Positions 44,575 to 54,230 of a stretch of 64,000 bases of DNA are shown piece after piece. Source of the DNA: Gordonia insulae (GTDB lineage Bacteria; Actinomycetota; Actinomycetes; Mycobacteriales; Mycobacteriaceae); NCBI RefSeq assembly GCF_003855095.1, contig NZ_CP033972.1, forward strand, positions 4,464,001 to 4,528,000, read 5' to 3'. The notes beneath the pieces were generated by a model that saw nothing but the letters and a program-made list of their open reading frames with translations, was not told where the DNA came from and did not search any database. Within the stretch, counting starts at the first letter, position 1. Each line of letters starts with the position of its first letter. A program made the position numbers and the translations under genes.

Positions 44575-45375
44575 TCACCCGTCGGCGGCGTCGTCTCCGG
44601 TCGTCGCCGCGTCGCCTGCTGCACCGGCGGCCGACTGTCGTGCCCGGCCGAGGTATTCGCTGAGCTGACGGGCGAGGTCGCGGTCGAGCGCACGGTCGAG
44701 GGCGTTGTGCGCCGACACCGAACCGGCGCGGCGAAGCTCGCTGAGAAGCTCTGTCGCCCATTCGGATTCGGCCGATGTCTGCGGTAGCCAACCGTCCGCG
44801 TGCCCCTCGGTGACAGCGCGTCGGCCGGCCGAGATGACCACTTCGGCGACCGCGGCCATCTCGCGGTCGAGCCGGCCGTGCACGTCGAGGATGCCGCTCA
44901 GCGGCAAGCCCAATCGGACGAGCCGCCCATACGCCGACACGGTCTCCTGATCGAGGATCGTGTAGTGGTGGGGATGCTTGTGATCGCCCTTCGGCTCGAT
45001 GAGCCCGAACTCGATGAGCCGCTCGAAGTGGGCCGGGTTCCCCGAGTTGAGAAGCGACTTGAGGTCGTCGGCGGAGATCGACGTCGACGTGGCGGTGGAC
45101 CAGGGTTCGGAGACGATCTCCTCGAGGCCGAGCACCTCGGCCAGGTTGTCGCCACGTTGGATGCCGGACAGGAAATCGCCGATGTGGCGGATGGTGAACC
45201 CGCGCTTGAGCAGATCGTTGATGACCTTCAGCCGGGCCAGATGGGCGTCGGTGTAGATCGCGATGCGTCCACGCCGGACCGGGCGGGGGAGCAGGCCGCG
45301 GTCCTGATAGCCACGCACGTTGCGGGTCGTGGTACCCGCGGCTCGTGCCAGATCGTCGATCCGGTATTCGGTCAC
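44575..45375 (-). CDS. MerR family transcriptional regulator
   Basis: The 266-residue protein has the MerR helix-turn-helix (YRIDDLARAAGTTTRNVRGY, residues 3-22) and wing (RIAIYTDAHLARLKVINDLL), then a long helical C-terminal domain without the Cys metal site of MerR proper. GTG 45375 gives the conserved start. It converges with the Hsp70-like gene, stops one base apart from it, and is preceded on the same strand by a TetR gene 35 bases upstream. Confidence 0.87.
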   Translation of the reverse strand: MTEYRIDDLARAAGTTTRNVRGYQDRGLLPRPVRRGRIAIYTDAHLARLKVINDLLKRGFTIRHIGDFLSGIQRGDNLAEVLGLEEIVSEPWSTATSTSISADDLKSLLNSGNPAHFERLIEFGLIEPKGDHKHPHHYTILDQETVSAYGRLVRLGLPLSGILDVHGRLDREMAAVAEVVISAGRRAVTEGHADGWLPQTSAESEWATELLSELRRAGSVSAHNALDRALDRDLARQLSEYLGRARQSAAGAAGDAATTGDDAADG

Positions 45376-45410
45376 CGCGACATTGTCCCAGATGGTGCCC
45401 CGTCTTCGGC

Positions 45411-45986
45411 TCAGGCTGCGACACCCCGGGCGATGAGACGGATGACCTGCTCGTACGCCGCCGAGGGATCGATGAACGGCGGATACGACGATGCCAGCTC
45501 CAGCGCCACCGCGCCGTGCACGCACGCCCAGATCTGCGCGGCCAGCTGCTCGGGCTCACCGGGCCGGATCATCCCCGCGACCTGGCCGTATTTGACGATG
45601 TCGACCAGCTCGAAGAACGCGCGGGCGGCGACCTCGGACTCGGCCTCGCAGTCCATCGAGAACATCAGGGTGTACAGGGTCGGGTTGGCGACCGCGAAGC
45701 CCCGATAGTTGCGGCCGCTGTTGAGCAGCCGTGTGGACGGGTCGGCGTCGGTCGCGGCGATCAATCCGGCGAACTCCGCGAAACCATCGGTGACCAGTGC
45801 GTTCAGCAGGCCTTCCTTGCCGTCGAAGTGGTTGTAGACACCCATCGGCGCGACCCCGGCCTTGGTGGCGACGGCCCGGACCGTCAGGGCGGCCACTCCG
45901 TCGCGTTCGAGGATGCGACGTCCGGCGGCCAACAGGTTGGCGCGCACTTCGGTGGCAGGGGTTCGGGCGGATTTCGGTGGTGACAC
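45411..45986 (-). CDS. TetR family regulator
   Basis: The 191-residue regulator has its helix-turn-helix at about 12-58 (LLAAGRRILERDGVAALTVR; TKAGVAPMGVYNHFDGKEG). The C-terminal domain resembles the TetR_C_33/WHG class. GTG 45986 is the only reasonable start; no ribosome site is seen. The divergent MFS gene at 46079 and two AGAAC-type boxes in between show the probable target. Confidence 0.87.
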   Translation of the reverse strand: MSPPKSARTPATEVRANLLAAGRRILERDGVAALTVRAVATKAGVAPMGVYNHFDGKEGLLNALVTDGFAEFAGLIAATDADPSTRLLNSGRNYRGFAVANPTLYTLMFSMDCEAESEVAARAFFELVDIVKYGQVAGMIRPGEPEQLAAQIWACVHGAVALELASSYPPFIDPSAAYEQVIRLIARGVAA

Positions 45987-46001
45987 ATTGACAACCCTAC
46001 T

Positions 46002-46035
46002 AGAACAATGTTCTTCTTGAATAGAACAACGTACT
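46002..46035. promoter_or_regulatory. Two TetR boxes in the divergent promoter
   Basis: AGAACAATGTTCT (46002-46014, perfect 5-3-5 palindrome) and AGAACAACGTACT (46023-46035, one mismatch) are 21 bases apart, i.e. two helical turns, between the TetR and MFS starts. Confidence 0.72.
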
Positions 46036-46078
46036 ACAACGGTGTGACGACGTTCCAGAACTGACTCGAGGAGAGAAC

Positions 46079-47650
46079 ATGAGAACCCGTTGGCTCGCTC
46101 TGGCGGCGCTGTGCTTCGCCGAACTACTCGTGATGGTCGACAACACGATCGTCAACGTCGCGCTCCCCACCATGGCGCGCGACCTCGACGCCGGGATCTC
46201 CGGTCTGCAATGGATCGTCGACGCCTACACCCTCGTCTTCGCCGGTCTGCTGCTCACCGGCGGCTATCTCGGTGATCGCTTCGGTCATCGGCGGATGCTG
46301 CTCACCGGCATCGCCGGATTCGCCGCGATCTCCGCACTGGCCGCATCGTCGCAGACCCTCGGCCAACTCATCGCCACCCGCGGGGGCCTCGGTTTGTTTG
46401 CCGCACTGGTCTTCCCCGCGACCCTGGCGATCATCACGTCGATCTTCACCGAGCCGAAGCAGCGCGCTGCGGCGGTGGGGATCTGGGCCGCGACGTCGGG
46501 TATCGCGGTCGCCATCGGTCCGGTGCTCGGCGGCTGGCTGCTCGAGCACTATTCGTGGTCGTCGGTGTTCTGGGTCAATCTGCCGATGGCCGCGGTGGCG
46601 GTGATCGCCATCGTGATGGTGGTGCCGGGCACACGCCCGGAGGCCGTATCCCGTTTCGACGCAATCGGTCTGGTGCTGTCGATCATCGGACTCGGGCTGC
46701 TCACCTACTCGGTGATCGAGGGGCCGCACTTCGGCTGGGCCGATCTTCGGACCATCGGTGGGTTGGTTGTCGCAGGCATCGCCCTGGGCTTGTTCGCGCG
46801 GCGGGAACTGACCATCGCGCACCCGATTCTCGACATCCGGCTGTTCGCCAACCGCCACTTCGCCGCGGCGGCCGGGATGATCAGTGTCGCGTTCTTCGCG
46901 CTGTTCGGCTTCATCTTCCTGATCACCCAGTTCTTCCAGGCGGTCAAGGGCTACGGACCGTTGGAGGCGGGCCTGCGGACCCTGCCGTTCGCCGTGGTGA
47001 TGGCGGTGTTCTCGCCGATCGCGATGGCACTGTCGCACAGGTTCGGCCCCCGGTTGGTCTCGGTCGCCGGCGGACTCTTGATGTCGGGCGGCTTCGCGCT
47101 CGTCGAGGTGTCGTCGCGGATGTCGGGGTACTGGGAGTTGATCATCTGGTCGATGTCGCTGATGGCGATGGGCCTCGCGTTCATCTCCGGTCCGTGCACC
47201 CAGGTGATCATGGATGCGCTGAGACCGGAGCAGGCGGGCGCCGGTTCGGCCGTCAACGACACCACCCGCGAGATCGGCGGCACGCTCGGCGTCGCGGTGC
47301 TGGGGTCGGTGCTCACCTCGGTCTACACCTCGGGCGTCGGAGATCGACTGTCGCAGTTGGGCGTACCCCGCGCCGCAACGACCGTCGCCGAGGACTCGGT
47401 GATGGCGGGGATCGAGGTGGCCGCCCGTGCGCCGTCCCAGATCGATCAGCAGGTGCGGTTCGCGGTGCAGGACGTGTTCGTGGACGGCTTGCACAGCGCG
47501 GTCTGGGTGGCCGTGGCGATCACCGCCGCAGCCGCGCTCGCGGCGGCGTACTTCCTCCGGGGCGCCGTCGGCGGACGGACCGCAGCGCCGGTCGTCGACG
47601 ACGCGCCCGGGTCAGAGATCGACGGTGACGTTCCCGCCCGCACTGCGTGA
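46079..47650 (+). CDS. MFS multidrug exporter, DHA2 (EmrB/QacA) type
   Basis: The 523-residue 14-helix exporter has ELLVMVDNTIVNVALPTMAR in helix 1 (motif D1 of the DHA2 branch), motif A GGYLGDRFGHRRML and motif C SGIAVAIGPVLGGWLL. ATG 46079 follows GGAGAG. Divergent TetR with paired operators suggests ligand-induced efflux. The last 39 bases overlap the 3' end of the convergent reductase gene. Confidence 0.9.
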   Translation: MRTRWLALAALCFAELLVMVDNTIVNVALPTMARDLDAGISGLQWIVDAYTLVFAGLLLTGGYLGDRFGHRRMLLTGIAGFAAISALAASSQTLGQLIATRGGLGLFAALVFPATLAIITSIFTEPKQRAAAVGIWAATSGIAVAIGPVLGGWLLEHYSWSSVFWVNLPMAAVAVIAIVMVVPGTRPEAVSRFDAIGLVLSIIGLGLLTYSVIEGPHFGWADLRTIGGLVVAGIALGLFARRELTIAHPILDIRLFANRHFAAAAGMISVAFFALFGFIFLITQFFQAVKGYGPLEAGLRTLPFAVVMAVFSPIAMALSHRFGPRLVSVAGGLLMSGGFALVEVSSRMSGYWELIIWSMSLMAMGLAFISGPCTQVIMDALRPEQAGAGSAVNDTTREIGGTLGVAVLGSVLTSVYTSGVGDRLSQLGVPRAATTVAEDSVMAGIEVAARAPSQIDQQVRFAVQDVFVDGLHSAVWVAVAITAAAALAAAYFLRGAVGGRTAAPVVDDAPGSEIDGDVPARTA

Positions 47651-48751
47651 CACGCACGTGAGGAACATGCCCTCGGCGCGTTCCGGCTCGGTGAGGATGT
47701 TGTCCCGGTGATCCGGTTCACCGGCCAGCGTCCTCACCTTGCACGTTCCGCAGAAACCCTGTTGGCACGAATACGGCACCGAGGGCAGGACTTTCAGGAT
47801 CGCTGCGAGGGCTGTCTGATCGGCGGCGACCGGGATCTCCTGCCCGGTGGAGGCGAGGGTCACGGTGAAGGGCACGCCGTTCTCGACCGGCGGTGGACTG
47901 AACCGCTCGTAGTGCAGTTCGATGTCCGGCCGGTCGCCCAGGTGAGTTCGGAGACGTTCGAGCATCGGCACCGGTCCGCAGCAGTAGACGGCGAGACCGC
48001 TCGGTGCACGCCCGGTCTCGGGATCGACCGGACCGAGGAGATCCTCCATCGTCGGCAGACCGTGCCGGTCGTCGGTCCAGATCGTCACCTTGTCGCCGTA
48101 GCGGGCGAGCTCCTGTTGGAACGGAATGGATTCCGACGTGCGACCCGTGTAGATCATCGACCAGTCGAGACCGAACCGATCGGCTGCGGCGAGCATCGGC
48201 AGGATCGGGGTGATGCCGATGCCGGCGGCGACGAAACGCAGTGACTGCGCCGGCGATCCGTGGCCCGGGACGGCAAGCGGAAAAGCATTGCGCGGTCCCT
48301 TGATCGAGACGAGATCGCCCACCCGCAGAGCGTCATGCACCTCGATGGAGCCGCCGCCACCGTCGGGGATGCGGCGGACCGCGATCCGATAGGTGTTCCG
48401 GTCGGCCGGGTCGCCGCACAGCGAGTACTCTCGCATCCGTCCCGACGGGAGCAGCAGGTCCAGGTGCGCACCCGGATGCCAACGCGCGAGAAGTCCTCCG
48501 TCCGGCGCTGCGAAGGTCAGCGCGACGACGTTCTCGTCCTCGGCCACCACCTCCCGGCCGATCAGTCGCACCGTCGTCACGCCGTCGTCGGCCTCGGTGG
48601 GGCGCAGCGGCGCCAGTGGTCGCCAGATCGGCCACCACATCTTCGCGATCACCGTTCCCACCGTGAGGAATGGGTCGTGGCGCCATCGCCCGTACAGATG
48701 CGGTGGCGGCGTCGTCATCGAGGTGTTGTGGGGGTGTGCGCGGTGGTTCAT
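47612..48751 (-). CDS. Ferredoxin reductase (FMN, NAD and 2Fe2S; PDR-like)
   Basis: The 379-residue protein has a flavin domain with REYSLCGDPADRNTYRIAV, an NAD domain with RFVAAGIGITPILPML, and a C-terminal 2Fe2S domain with C-x4-C-x2-C in SCQQGFCGTCKVRTL and a fourth Cys in FLTCVS. It is the same architecture as the reductase half of the P450 fusion at 12641. About 60 residues precede the flavin domain. ATG 48751 was chosen with GAGGTGA upstream; ATG 48718 is an alternative. It follows the diiron-like gene by 17 bases and probably supplies electrons to it. Confidence 0.88.
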   Translation of the reverse strand: MNHRAHPHNTSMTTPPPHLYGRWRHDPFLTVGTVIAKMWWPIWRPLAPLRPTEADDGVTTVRLIGREVVAEDENVVALTFAAPDGGLLARWHPGAHLDLLLPSGRMREYSLCGDPADRNTYRIAVRRIPDGGGGSIEVHDALRVGDLVSIKGPRNAFPLAVPGHGSPAQSLRFVAAGIGITPILPMLAAADRFGLDWSMIYTGRTSESIPFQQELARYGDKVTIWTDDRHGLPTMEDLLGPVDPETGRAPSGLAVYCCGPVPMLERLRTHLGDRPDIELHYERFSPPPVENGVPFTVTLASTGQEIPVAADQTALAAILKVLPSVPYSCQQGFCGTCKVRTLAGEPDHRDNILTEPERAEGMFLTCVSRSAGGNVTVDL

Positions 48752-48768
48752 CAGCGACGTCACCTCGC

Positions 48769-49704
48769 TCAACTCGCGTTTCGCGCGGCCGGCGACGCGG
48801 CGAGATATGCGACTGCCTGTGCGGTGCTGCCGATCTCGTTGGGGTGGAAGCCGGGTCGGAAGTAGCTGAAGGTGGCGAACACGATGTGCCGCATCTTCGG
48901 CAGGACGCCGGCCCGGACACCCCGGAAGTAGTGGTACTGCTGCTGAACGTAGTTGTACCGCAACGACGAATCCTGCCTCATGATGAACCGGAAGCCGCGG
49001 TTGATGAGGAGCAGCAGGACCGGCAGCACCACCAGCATCGCGCGTCCGCGGCGGAGATAGCTGTCGCCGAAGTACACGGCCACCTCGTGTGCGACGGCCC
49101 GGTGCTCGACCTCCTCGGCGCCGTGCCAGGTGAACAGGTCGGTCATCGTCGGGTCGGCGCCCGACTCCACCCACGTGTTGTTCAGCGCGAAGTCCCCGAG
49201 GATCGCGGTGTAGTGCTCGAGCGCCGCGATGAGCCACAGCCGTTCGATGAGATGCTTCTGGCGTGCCCGGGGTGTGCCGGATTCCATGGGCCCGAGGATC
49301 TTCCGGAAGATCCACTCCATCTGCCGCTGGTAGGGGCGCGGGTCGACGCCGTGGTGGTCGAGGAACTCCCAGAGCACGTGATCGTGGGCCTCGGCGTGCA
49401 TCGCCTCCTGTCCGATGAAGCCGCGCATGGTGGCCGCGAGTTCGTCATCGCCTACCAGGGGCAGGGCCTCGTTGTAGGTCTGCACGAACCAACGCTCACC
49501 TTCGGGCAGCAGGAGATTCAGCACGCTGATGAAGTTGGCGGCCACGGGGTGGTCGGGAATCCAGTGCAGCGGGGTCTCGGACCAGTCGAAGGCGACGTTG
49601 CGGGCATGGAGCTCGACAGGGCCCGGGTCGGACCCGTCGACATCCCGCGGTTCGCGGGCGTCGTTGATCGGATGGGCGTGGTGCGCGTGTGCGGTCGCGG
49701 ACAT
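48769..49704 (-). CDS. Predicted metal-dependent hydrolase / diiron protein (COG3687 type)
   Basis: The 311-residue protein has conserved Glu/His clusters GQEAMHAEAHDHVLWEFL and HGAEEVEHRAVAHEVAVYF, the likely carboxylate-His metal site of a ferritin-like helix bundle, and one hydrophobic segment (AMLVVLPVLLLLI). The family is annotated as metal-dependent hydrolases, but the ligand pattern also fits a diiron oxygenase. It lies between EphD (14 bases) and the ferredoxin reductase (17 bases), which supports an oxidative role on lipids; that is inference. Confidence 0.8.
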   Translation of the reverse strand: MSATAHAHHAHPINDAREPRDVDGSDPGPVELHARNVAFDWSETPLHWIPDHPVAANFISVLNLLLPEGERWFVQTYNEALPLVGDDELAATMRGFIGQEAMHAEAHDHVLWEFLDHHGVDPRPYQRQMEWIFRKILGPMESGTPRARQKHLIERLWLIAALEHYTAILGDFALNNTWVESGADPTMTDLFTWHGAEEVEHRAVAHEVAVYFGDSYLRRGRAMLVVLPVLLLLINRGFRFIMRQDSSLRYNYVQQQYHYFRGVRAGVLPKMRHIVFATFSYFRPGFHPNEIGSTAQAVAYLAASPAARNAS

Positions 49705-49717
49705 CGTCGGATCCTCT

Positions 49718-51505
49718 CTACTGCGTGACCTTGCGACGTGCCGCGATGCGCGACACCCAGGGCGTGAAGCGATAGATGCGATAGCCGACCTTGGCCTCCG
49801 GCGTCACCGGCACCACCGCCTTGTTGCGGATGATGGCGCGCACGATGTCGCGGGCCACCCGATCCGGCGTGAAGCCGCGTCGCCGGTACAGGCCGTCGAT
49901 CCGATTCCGTTCGGCCACTTCGGTTTCGGCGTCGAGTCCGGCGATCGGGGTGTTGCCGACGATGTTGGTGTCGACGATGCCCGGGCAGATCGCGCTGACA
50001 CCGATCCGATGCTCGGCCAGCTCGGCGCGCAGCGACTCGGAGAACAGCAGCACCCCGGCTTTGGACGCCGAGTACAGTCCGAGCGAGCGCTGCGGGGTGA
50101 AAGCCGCGGCCGACGCGATGTTGACGATGTGTCCACCGACCCCGCGCTCCACCATCTGCCGCCCGAAGGCGCGGCTGCCGGAGATGACCCCACGCAGATT
50201 CACGTCGAGTAGCCGGTCGACCTGCTCGTCGGTCGCGTCCAGAGCGCTGCCGGCCAGGCCGATCCCGGCGTTGTTGATGACGATGTCGGGCACGCCGTGG
50301 GCTCGTCGGACCTCGTCGGCGAACGTGCTGACGGCGGAGGTGTCCGAGACGTCGAGTTCGTAGGGCGACGCCTGGGCGCCGAAAGCCTTGCTCTCCCGCG
50401 CGGTCTCCTCGGCGGCGGCGACGTCGATGTCGGCGAGGACGAGTTCGCAGCCCTGCTCGGCGAGTGCGTATGCGGTCTCCCGGCCGATGCCGCTGCCCGC
50501 GCCGGTGATCACGGCGAGCTTGCCGGACAACGGCTTCGGCGGTCCGAACAGTCGGTTGCGATCGAGCCGGCCGGCGACGTCGGCCGGGGTTCGGGGAGCG
50601 TGAGCCGAGATGAAGTCGTGCGCCGTCTGCGCCAGATAGGCCGGATTGGTATACGGCAGCCAGTGTCCGGTGGCGGTGCTGCGTCGCCAGAGCCGCTGGG
50701 TGTGGCGGTGCGTGCCGTCGAAGATCGCCGGGCGCAAGGCGATGTCGCGTTCGTTGACCACTTCGAGGACCGGCACGAACGTGGGGGAGGTGTGCGGATC
50801 GCGCAACTTGGTGCGGATGTTGGCACGGTACAGGCGAAGTCCGGAGATCATGTCCTCGCGCAGCGTGTCCCCGACGACGACGTTCTCTCTCGGGGTGCCC
50901 TCGACCCGGTGCAGGAATGCCCGCCACACGGCGGGCGACCCCGCGGCTCCGAAGAACAGCTTCGGCAGTAGCGGCATCTGGAAGAAGACCGTGTAGGCCG
51001 ACGATGCGGCCTGCGACAACGCATTCCCCAGGTTGCGCGGAGTGGGACGGCTCAGGTTGTCGCGCGCCCAATCGCCCAGCTGATCCAGATTGGGGCCGGA
51101 CACCGAGACGAACGAAGCGATCCGATGGTCGGCGCCCGGGCGGGTGACCGCCTCCCATGCCTGCACGGAGCCCCAGTCGTGCGCGACGATGTGCACCGGT
51201 TGGTCGGGGCTGACGGCCTCGGCCACCGCGAACACGTCGTCGGCTAGCTCACTCAGTCGGTACGGGTCGTCGCCGTCGGGGCGGTCGCTTTCGCCGAATC
51301 CGCGGCAGTCGTAGGCGACGACGTGGAAATCCGCGGCGAGAATGGGCGCGACGTGGGTCCACAGGTGGTGGGTATCGGGCCATCCGTGGATCAGCAGAAC
51401 CGTTGGACGGGGTCGCTCGTCCGCACCGTGTGCCGAGTCCCCGACCTCGAAAACGGCCAGGTTGACCCCGTTGTTGCTGACGACGCGCTTACGCCACTCC
51501 ACCAT
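49718..51505 (-). CDS. ephD: EphD-like fusion of alpha/beta hydrolase and short-chain dehydrogenase
   Basis: The 595-residue protein has an epoxide-hydrolase-type alpha/beta-hydrolase domain (about 1-305; HGWPDTHHLW, nucleophile Asp in AHDWGSVQAW) and a classical SDR domain (about 325-595; VITGAGSGIGRETAYALAE, NNAGIG, YSASKAG). This is the layout and length of mycobacterial EphD, implicated in epoxy-mycolate metabolism. ATG 51505 starts the domain directly. It heads a minus-strand set with the diiron-like protein and the ferredoxin reductase. Confidence 0.9.
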   Translation of the reverse strand: MVEWRKRVVSNNGVNLAVFEVGDSAHGADERPRPTVLLIHGWPDTHHLWTHVAPILAADFHVVAYDCRGFGESDRPDGDDPYRLSELADDVFAVAEAVSPDQPVHIVAHDWGSVQAWEAVTRPGADHRIASFVSVSGPNLDQLGDWARDNLSRPTPRNLGNALSQAASSAYTVFFQMPLLPKLFFGAAGSPAVWRAFLHRVEGTPRENVVVGDTLREDMISGLRLYRANIRTKLRDPHTSPTFVPVLEVVNERDIALRPAIFDGTHRHTQRLWRRSTATGHWLPYTNPAYLAQTAHDFISAHAPRTPADVAGRLDRNRLFGPPKPLSGKLAVITGAGSGIGRETAYALAEQGCELVLADIDVAAAEETARESKAFGAQASPYELDVSDTSAVSTFADEVRRAHGVPDIVINNAGIGLAGSALDATDEQVDRLLDVNLRGVISGSRAFGRQMVERGVGGHIVNIASAAAFTPQRSLGLYSASKAGVLLFSESLRAELAEHRIGVSAICPGIVDTNIVGNTPIAGLDAETEVAERNRIDGLYRRRGFTPDRVARDIVRAIIRNKAVVPVTPEAKVGYRIYRFTPWVSRIAARRKVTQ

Positions 51506-51612
51506 GTGACACCCCTCCGAGACAATCGAACGGAGTTGACGTTACCAACGGTCACATGAATTGACCAGAGTGTCCGTGACTCGGCGTCACGTATAGATTT
51601 GCGGGGGCGCGC

Positions 51613-52866
51613 TCACTGCCGATACGACGACAGGAAGTTGCCGATCCGTTCGATGGCGCCGCCCAGGTCACGTGACCACGGCAGCGTGACGATCCGGAAG
51701 TGGCTGTGATCGGTCAGGTTGAAGCCGGTGCCCTGCACCACCAGGATCTTCTCCTGCAACAGCAGGTCCTGGACGAACAGTTCGTCGTTGTGGATCTCGT
51801 GCACCTCGGGGTCGAGCCGCGGGAAGGCGTAGAGCGCGCCCATCGGCTTCACACAGCTGACGCCGGGGATCTCGTTGAGCTTCTCCCAGGTGACATTGCG
51901 TTGCTCGAACAACCGCCCGCCGGGTGCGACGAGCGCGTCGATGCTCTGGTACCCGCCGAGTGCGACCTGGATGGCGTGTTGGCCGGGCACGTTGGAACAG
52001 AGTCGGGTGGATGCCAGGATGCCGAGTCCTTCGATGAACCCCTTGGCGTGGTCCTTGGGGCCGGTGAGGACCAGCCAGCCGGCGCGATAGCCACAGACGC
52101 GATACGCCTTGGACAGTCCGTTGAACGTCAGACACAGCAGATCCGGTGCGAGGGAGGCGACGTTGATGTGTTCGGCGTCGTCGTAGAGGATCTTGTCGTA
52201 GATCTCGTCGGCCATGATCAGCAACGAGTGCTGTCGGGCCAGTTCGACGAGCTGTTCGAGCACCTCACGTGAGTAGACGGCGCCCGTCGGGTTGTTCGGG
52301 TTGATGATCACGATCGCCTTGGTGCGGTCGGTGATCTTCGACGCGATGTCGGCGATGTCGGGGTTCCAGCCGTTGTCCTCGTCGCAGCGGTAGTGCACCG
52401 CGCGCCCACCCGACAGCGCGGTCATCGCCGTCCAGAGCGGGTAGTCGGGGGCCGGGATCAACACCTCGTCGCCGTCGTTGAGCAGCGACTGCATCGTCAT
52501 GGTGATCAGCTCGGACACCCCGTTGCCCAGGATCACGTCGTCGACGTCGAAGTAGGGGAAGTCGGGGATCAGTTCGTACCGGGTGACCACCGCACGTCGC
52601 GCCGACAGCACGCCCGCCGACTCCGAATAGCCCTGCGAGTACGGCAATGCGTGGATCATGTCGCGCATGATCACGTCGGGCGCCTCGAAGCCGAAGAGCG
52701 CGGGATTGCCGATGTTGAGCTTCATGATCCGGTGGCCCTCGGCCTCCAGCCGCGCCGCGTGCGCATGCACCGGCCCCCTGATCTCGTAGCACACGTTCTG
52801 CAGCTTCTGCGACTGCTCGAGTGGCTTGAGGTTCTGGTTCAGGTGCGATACATGCGGTCTACTCAC
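51613..52866 (-). CDS. Aspartate/alanine-type aminotransferase (class I/II)
   Basis: The 417-residue PLP enzyme has NIGNPALFGFEAPD near the start, the Asn/Pro pair in IVIINPNNPTGAVYS, Asp-Tyr in MADEIYDKILYD, the Schiff-base Lys in FNGLSKAYRVCGYRAGW and the substrate Arg in HFRIVTLPW. It matches the alanine aminotransferase called AspC/AlaA in mycobacteria, also found next to the Fe-S reductase gene. The start is uncertain: GTG 52866 is taken here and a TTG lies 9 codons upstream; no ribosome site is clear, so the mRNA may be leaderless. Confidence 0.92.
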   Translation of the reverse strand: MSRPHVSHLNQNLKPLEQSQKLQNVCYEIRGPVHAHAARLEAEGHRIMKLNIGNPALFGFEAPDVIMRDMIHALPYSQGYSESAGVLSARRAVVTRYELIPDFPYFDVDDVILGNGVSELITMTMQSLLNDGDEVLIPAPDYPLWTAMTALSGGRAVHYRCDEDNGWNPDIADIASKITDRTKAIVIINPNNPTGAVYSREVLEQLVELARQHSLLIMADEIYDKILYDDAEHINVASLAPDLLCLTFNGLSKAYRVCGYRAGWLVLTGPKDHAKGFIEGLGILASTRLCSNVPGQHAIQVALGGYQSIDALVAPGGRLFEQRNVTWEKLNEIPGVSCVKPMGALYAFPRLDPEVHEIHNDELFVQDLLLQEKILVVQGTGFNLTDHSHFRIVTLPWSRDLGGAIERIGNFLSSYRQ

Positions 52867-52952
52867 GAGTTCAATTGTGACAGCCCAGGGCAAACCGGTT
52901 TTCGCGACACCGGCGACCGGTCACCGGAAGCGCTGCACACCCCTCAACGACA

Positions 52953-52984
52953 ACACCACCTCGGTTTCCAAACCGAGGTGGTGT
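52953..52984 (-). terminator. 15-bp perfect inverted repeat after the Fe-S reductase gene
   Basis: Arms 52953-52967 and 52970-52984 pair without mismatch around CC. It lies 32 bases past the reductase stop and before the aminotransferase start, so it should end the reductase transcript. Confidence 0.78.
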
Positions 52985-53015
52985 CGTGAAACGGGGTGAG
53001 CGTTGCGCCGTCCGA

Positions 53016-54230
53016 TCAGGAGTGCCCGGGCCGCTTCTTGCCGGCCGCGATGCCGAATCCCTTCGCCTTCGAGGCGCCTGCCTCCGAGATCGTCTTCGCC
53101 GACGACCCGTTCGGCGACGGCGCGGGCGCGTCGTCGCCGGCCGGGGTCGTGTCGGTCTCCGTCGTCGACTCGGCAGGTGTCTCCGACGAATCCTCCGCCG
53201 GTGTCGCGGTCTCGCTCGGGGCCGGAGCGGCGGCCTTGGCCGGTGCCGCCTTGCCGATCCCGCCGGGACGCTTCTTGCCGGCGGCCATGCCGAATCCCTT
53301 GGCCTTGCCGGGCTTGGCCTCCGTGGCCGCTGTCTCCGTCGACTCCGTCGTGGAGACCGAACCGCCGTCGGCGGGAGTCTCCTGCGTCGCCGTCGACTCG
53401 GCAGCAGCAGATTCGGCGGGCTCAGCGGCAGCGGATTCGGCTGCCGCGGAATCGGATTCGGCCGGGGCCTCGGCGGGCGCCGACGATCCGGCGCCACCGG
53501 GGCGCTTCTTGCCCGCGGCCATGCCGAATCCCTTGGCCTTACCGGGCTTGGCCTCCGTCGAAGCCGCCACCGTCGATGCCGCCTCGGTGGCGGGCGCGCT
53601 CGGTGCGGGCTCGCTCGTCGTCGGCTCGGATTCGGCCGGGGCTGACTCGGATTCGGCCGGGGCCTCGGCGGGCGCCGACGCAGCAGGCTTGGGCGCCGAC
53701 GATCCGGCGCCACCGGGGCGCTTCTTGCCCGCGGCCATGCCGAATCCCTTGGCCTTACCGGCCTTGGCCTCCGTGGATGCCGCCTCCGTCGATGCCGCCA
53801 CCGTGGCCGCTGCAGCCGACGACTCGGTGTCGGCGGTCGGGGCCGCCTCGGGTGCGGACTCTGTCTCGGCGACCTGGTTCTCGGCCGGGGCCGTCACGCC
53901 CGCCTCAGATGCGGCCGCGTTGGGCTTCGCGGCTCCGGGCTTCTTCGCCTTGCTGCCCATGCCGAATCCCTTGGCGGCGGGCTTTTTCTCGGCGGGGGCT
54001 GCCTCGGCGGCGGACTCGACCGCAGCCGACGACTCGGCCTCGGCGGGTGCGGGAGCGGCCGATCCGCCGGACGCTGCGCCCGGCTTCTTGGCCTTGCCCA
54101 TGCCGAATCCCTTGGCGGCAGGCTTCTTCTCGGCAGGCGCCGACTCTGCCGGCGCGGCCGGGGCATCCGCCTTCGCGGTCGCTCCGGGCTTCTTCCCGCC
54201 CTTCATGCCCAGGCCGACCTTCGGTTTCGC
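53016..54230 (-). repeat. Repeat-encoding 3' part of the Fe-S reductase gene
   Basis: About seven copies of a unit encoding (A/G)KAKGFGMAAGKKRPGG are spaced by 30-70 residues of Ala/Glu/Ser/Pro-rich spacer. DNA repeats such as those near 53270, 53505 and 53720 are close to identical, which suggests expansion by slippage or recombination. Confidence 0.8.

Noticed and set aside
53016..54230. Regular repeats that could suggest a CRISPR-like array
   Set aside because: Repeats are in-frame coding units of one protein with related spacers, and there are no cas genes.
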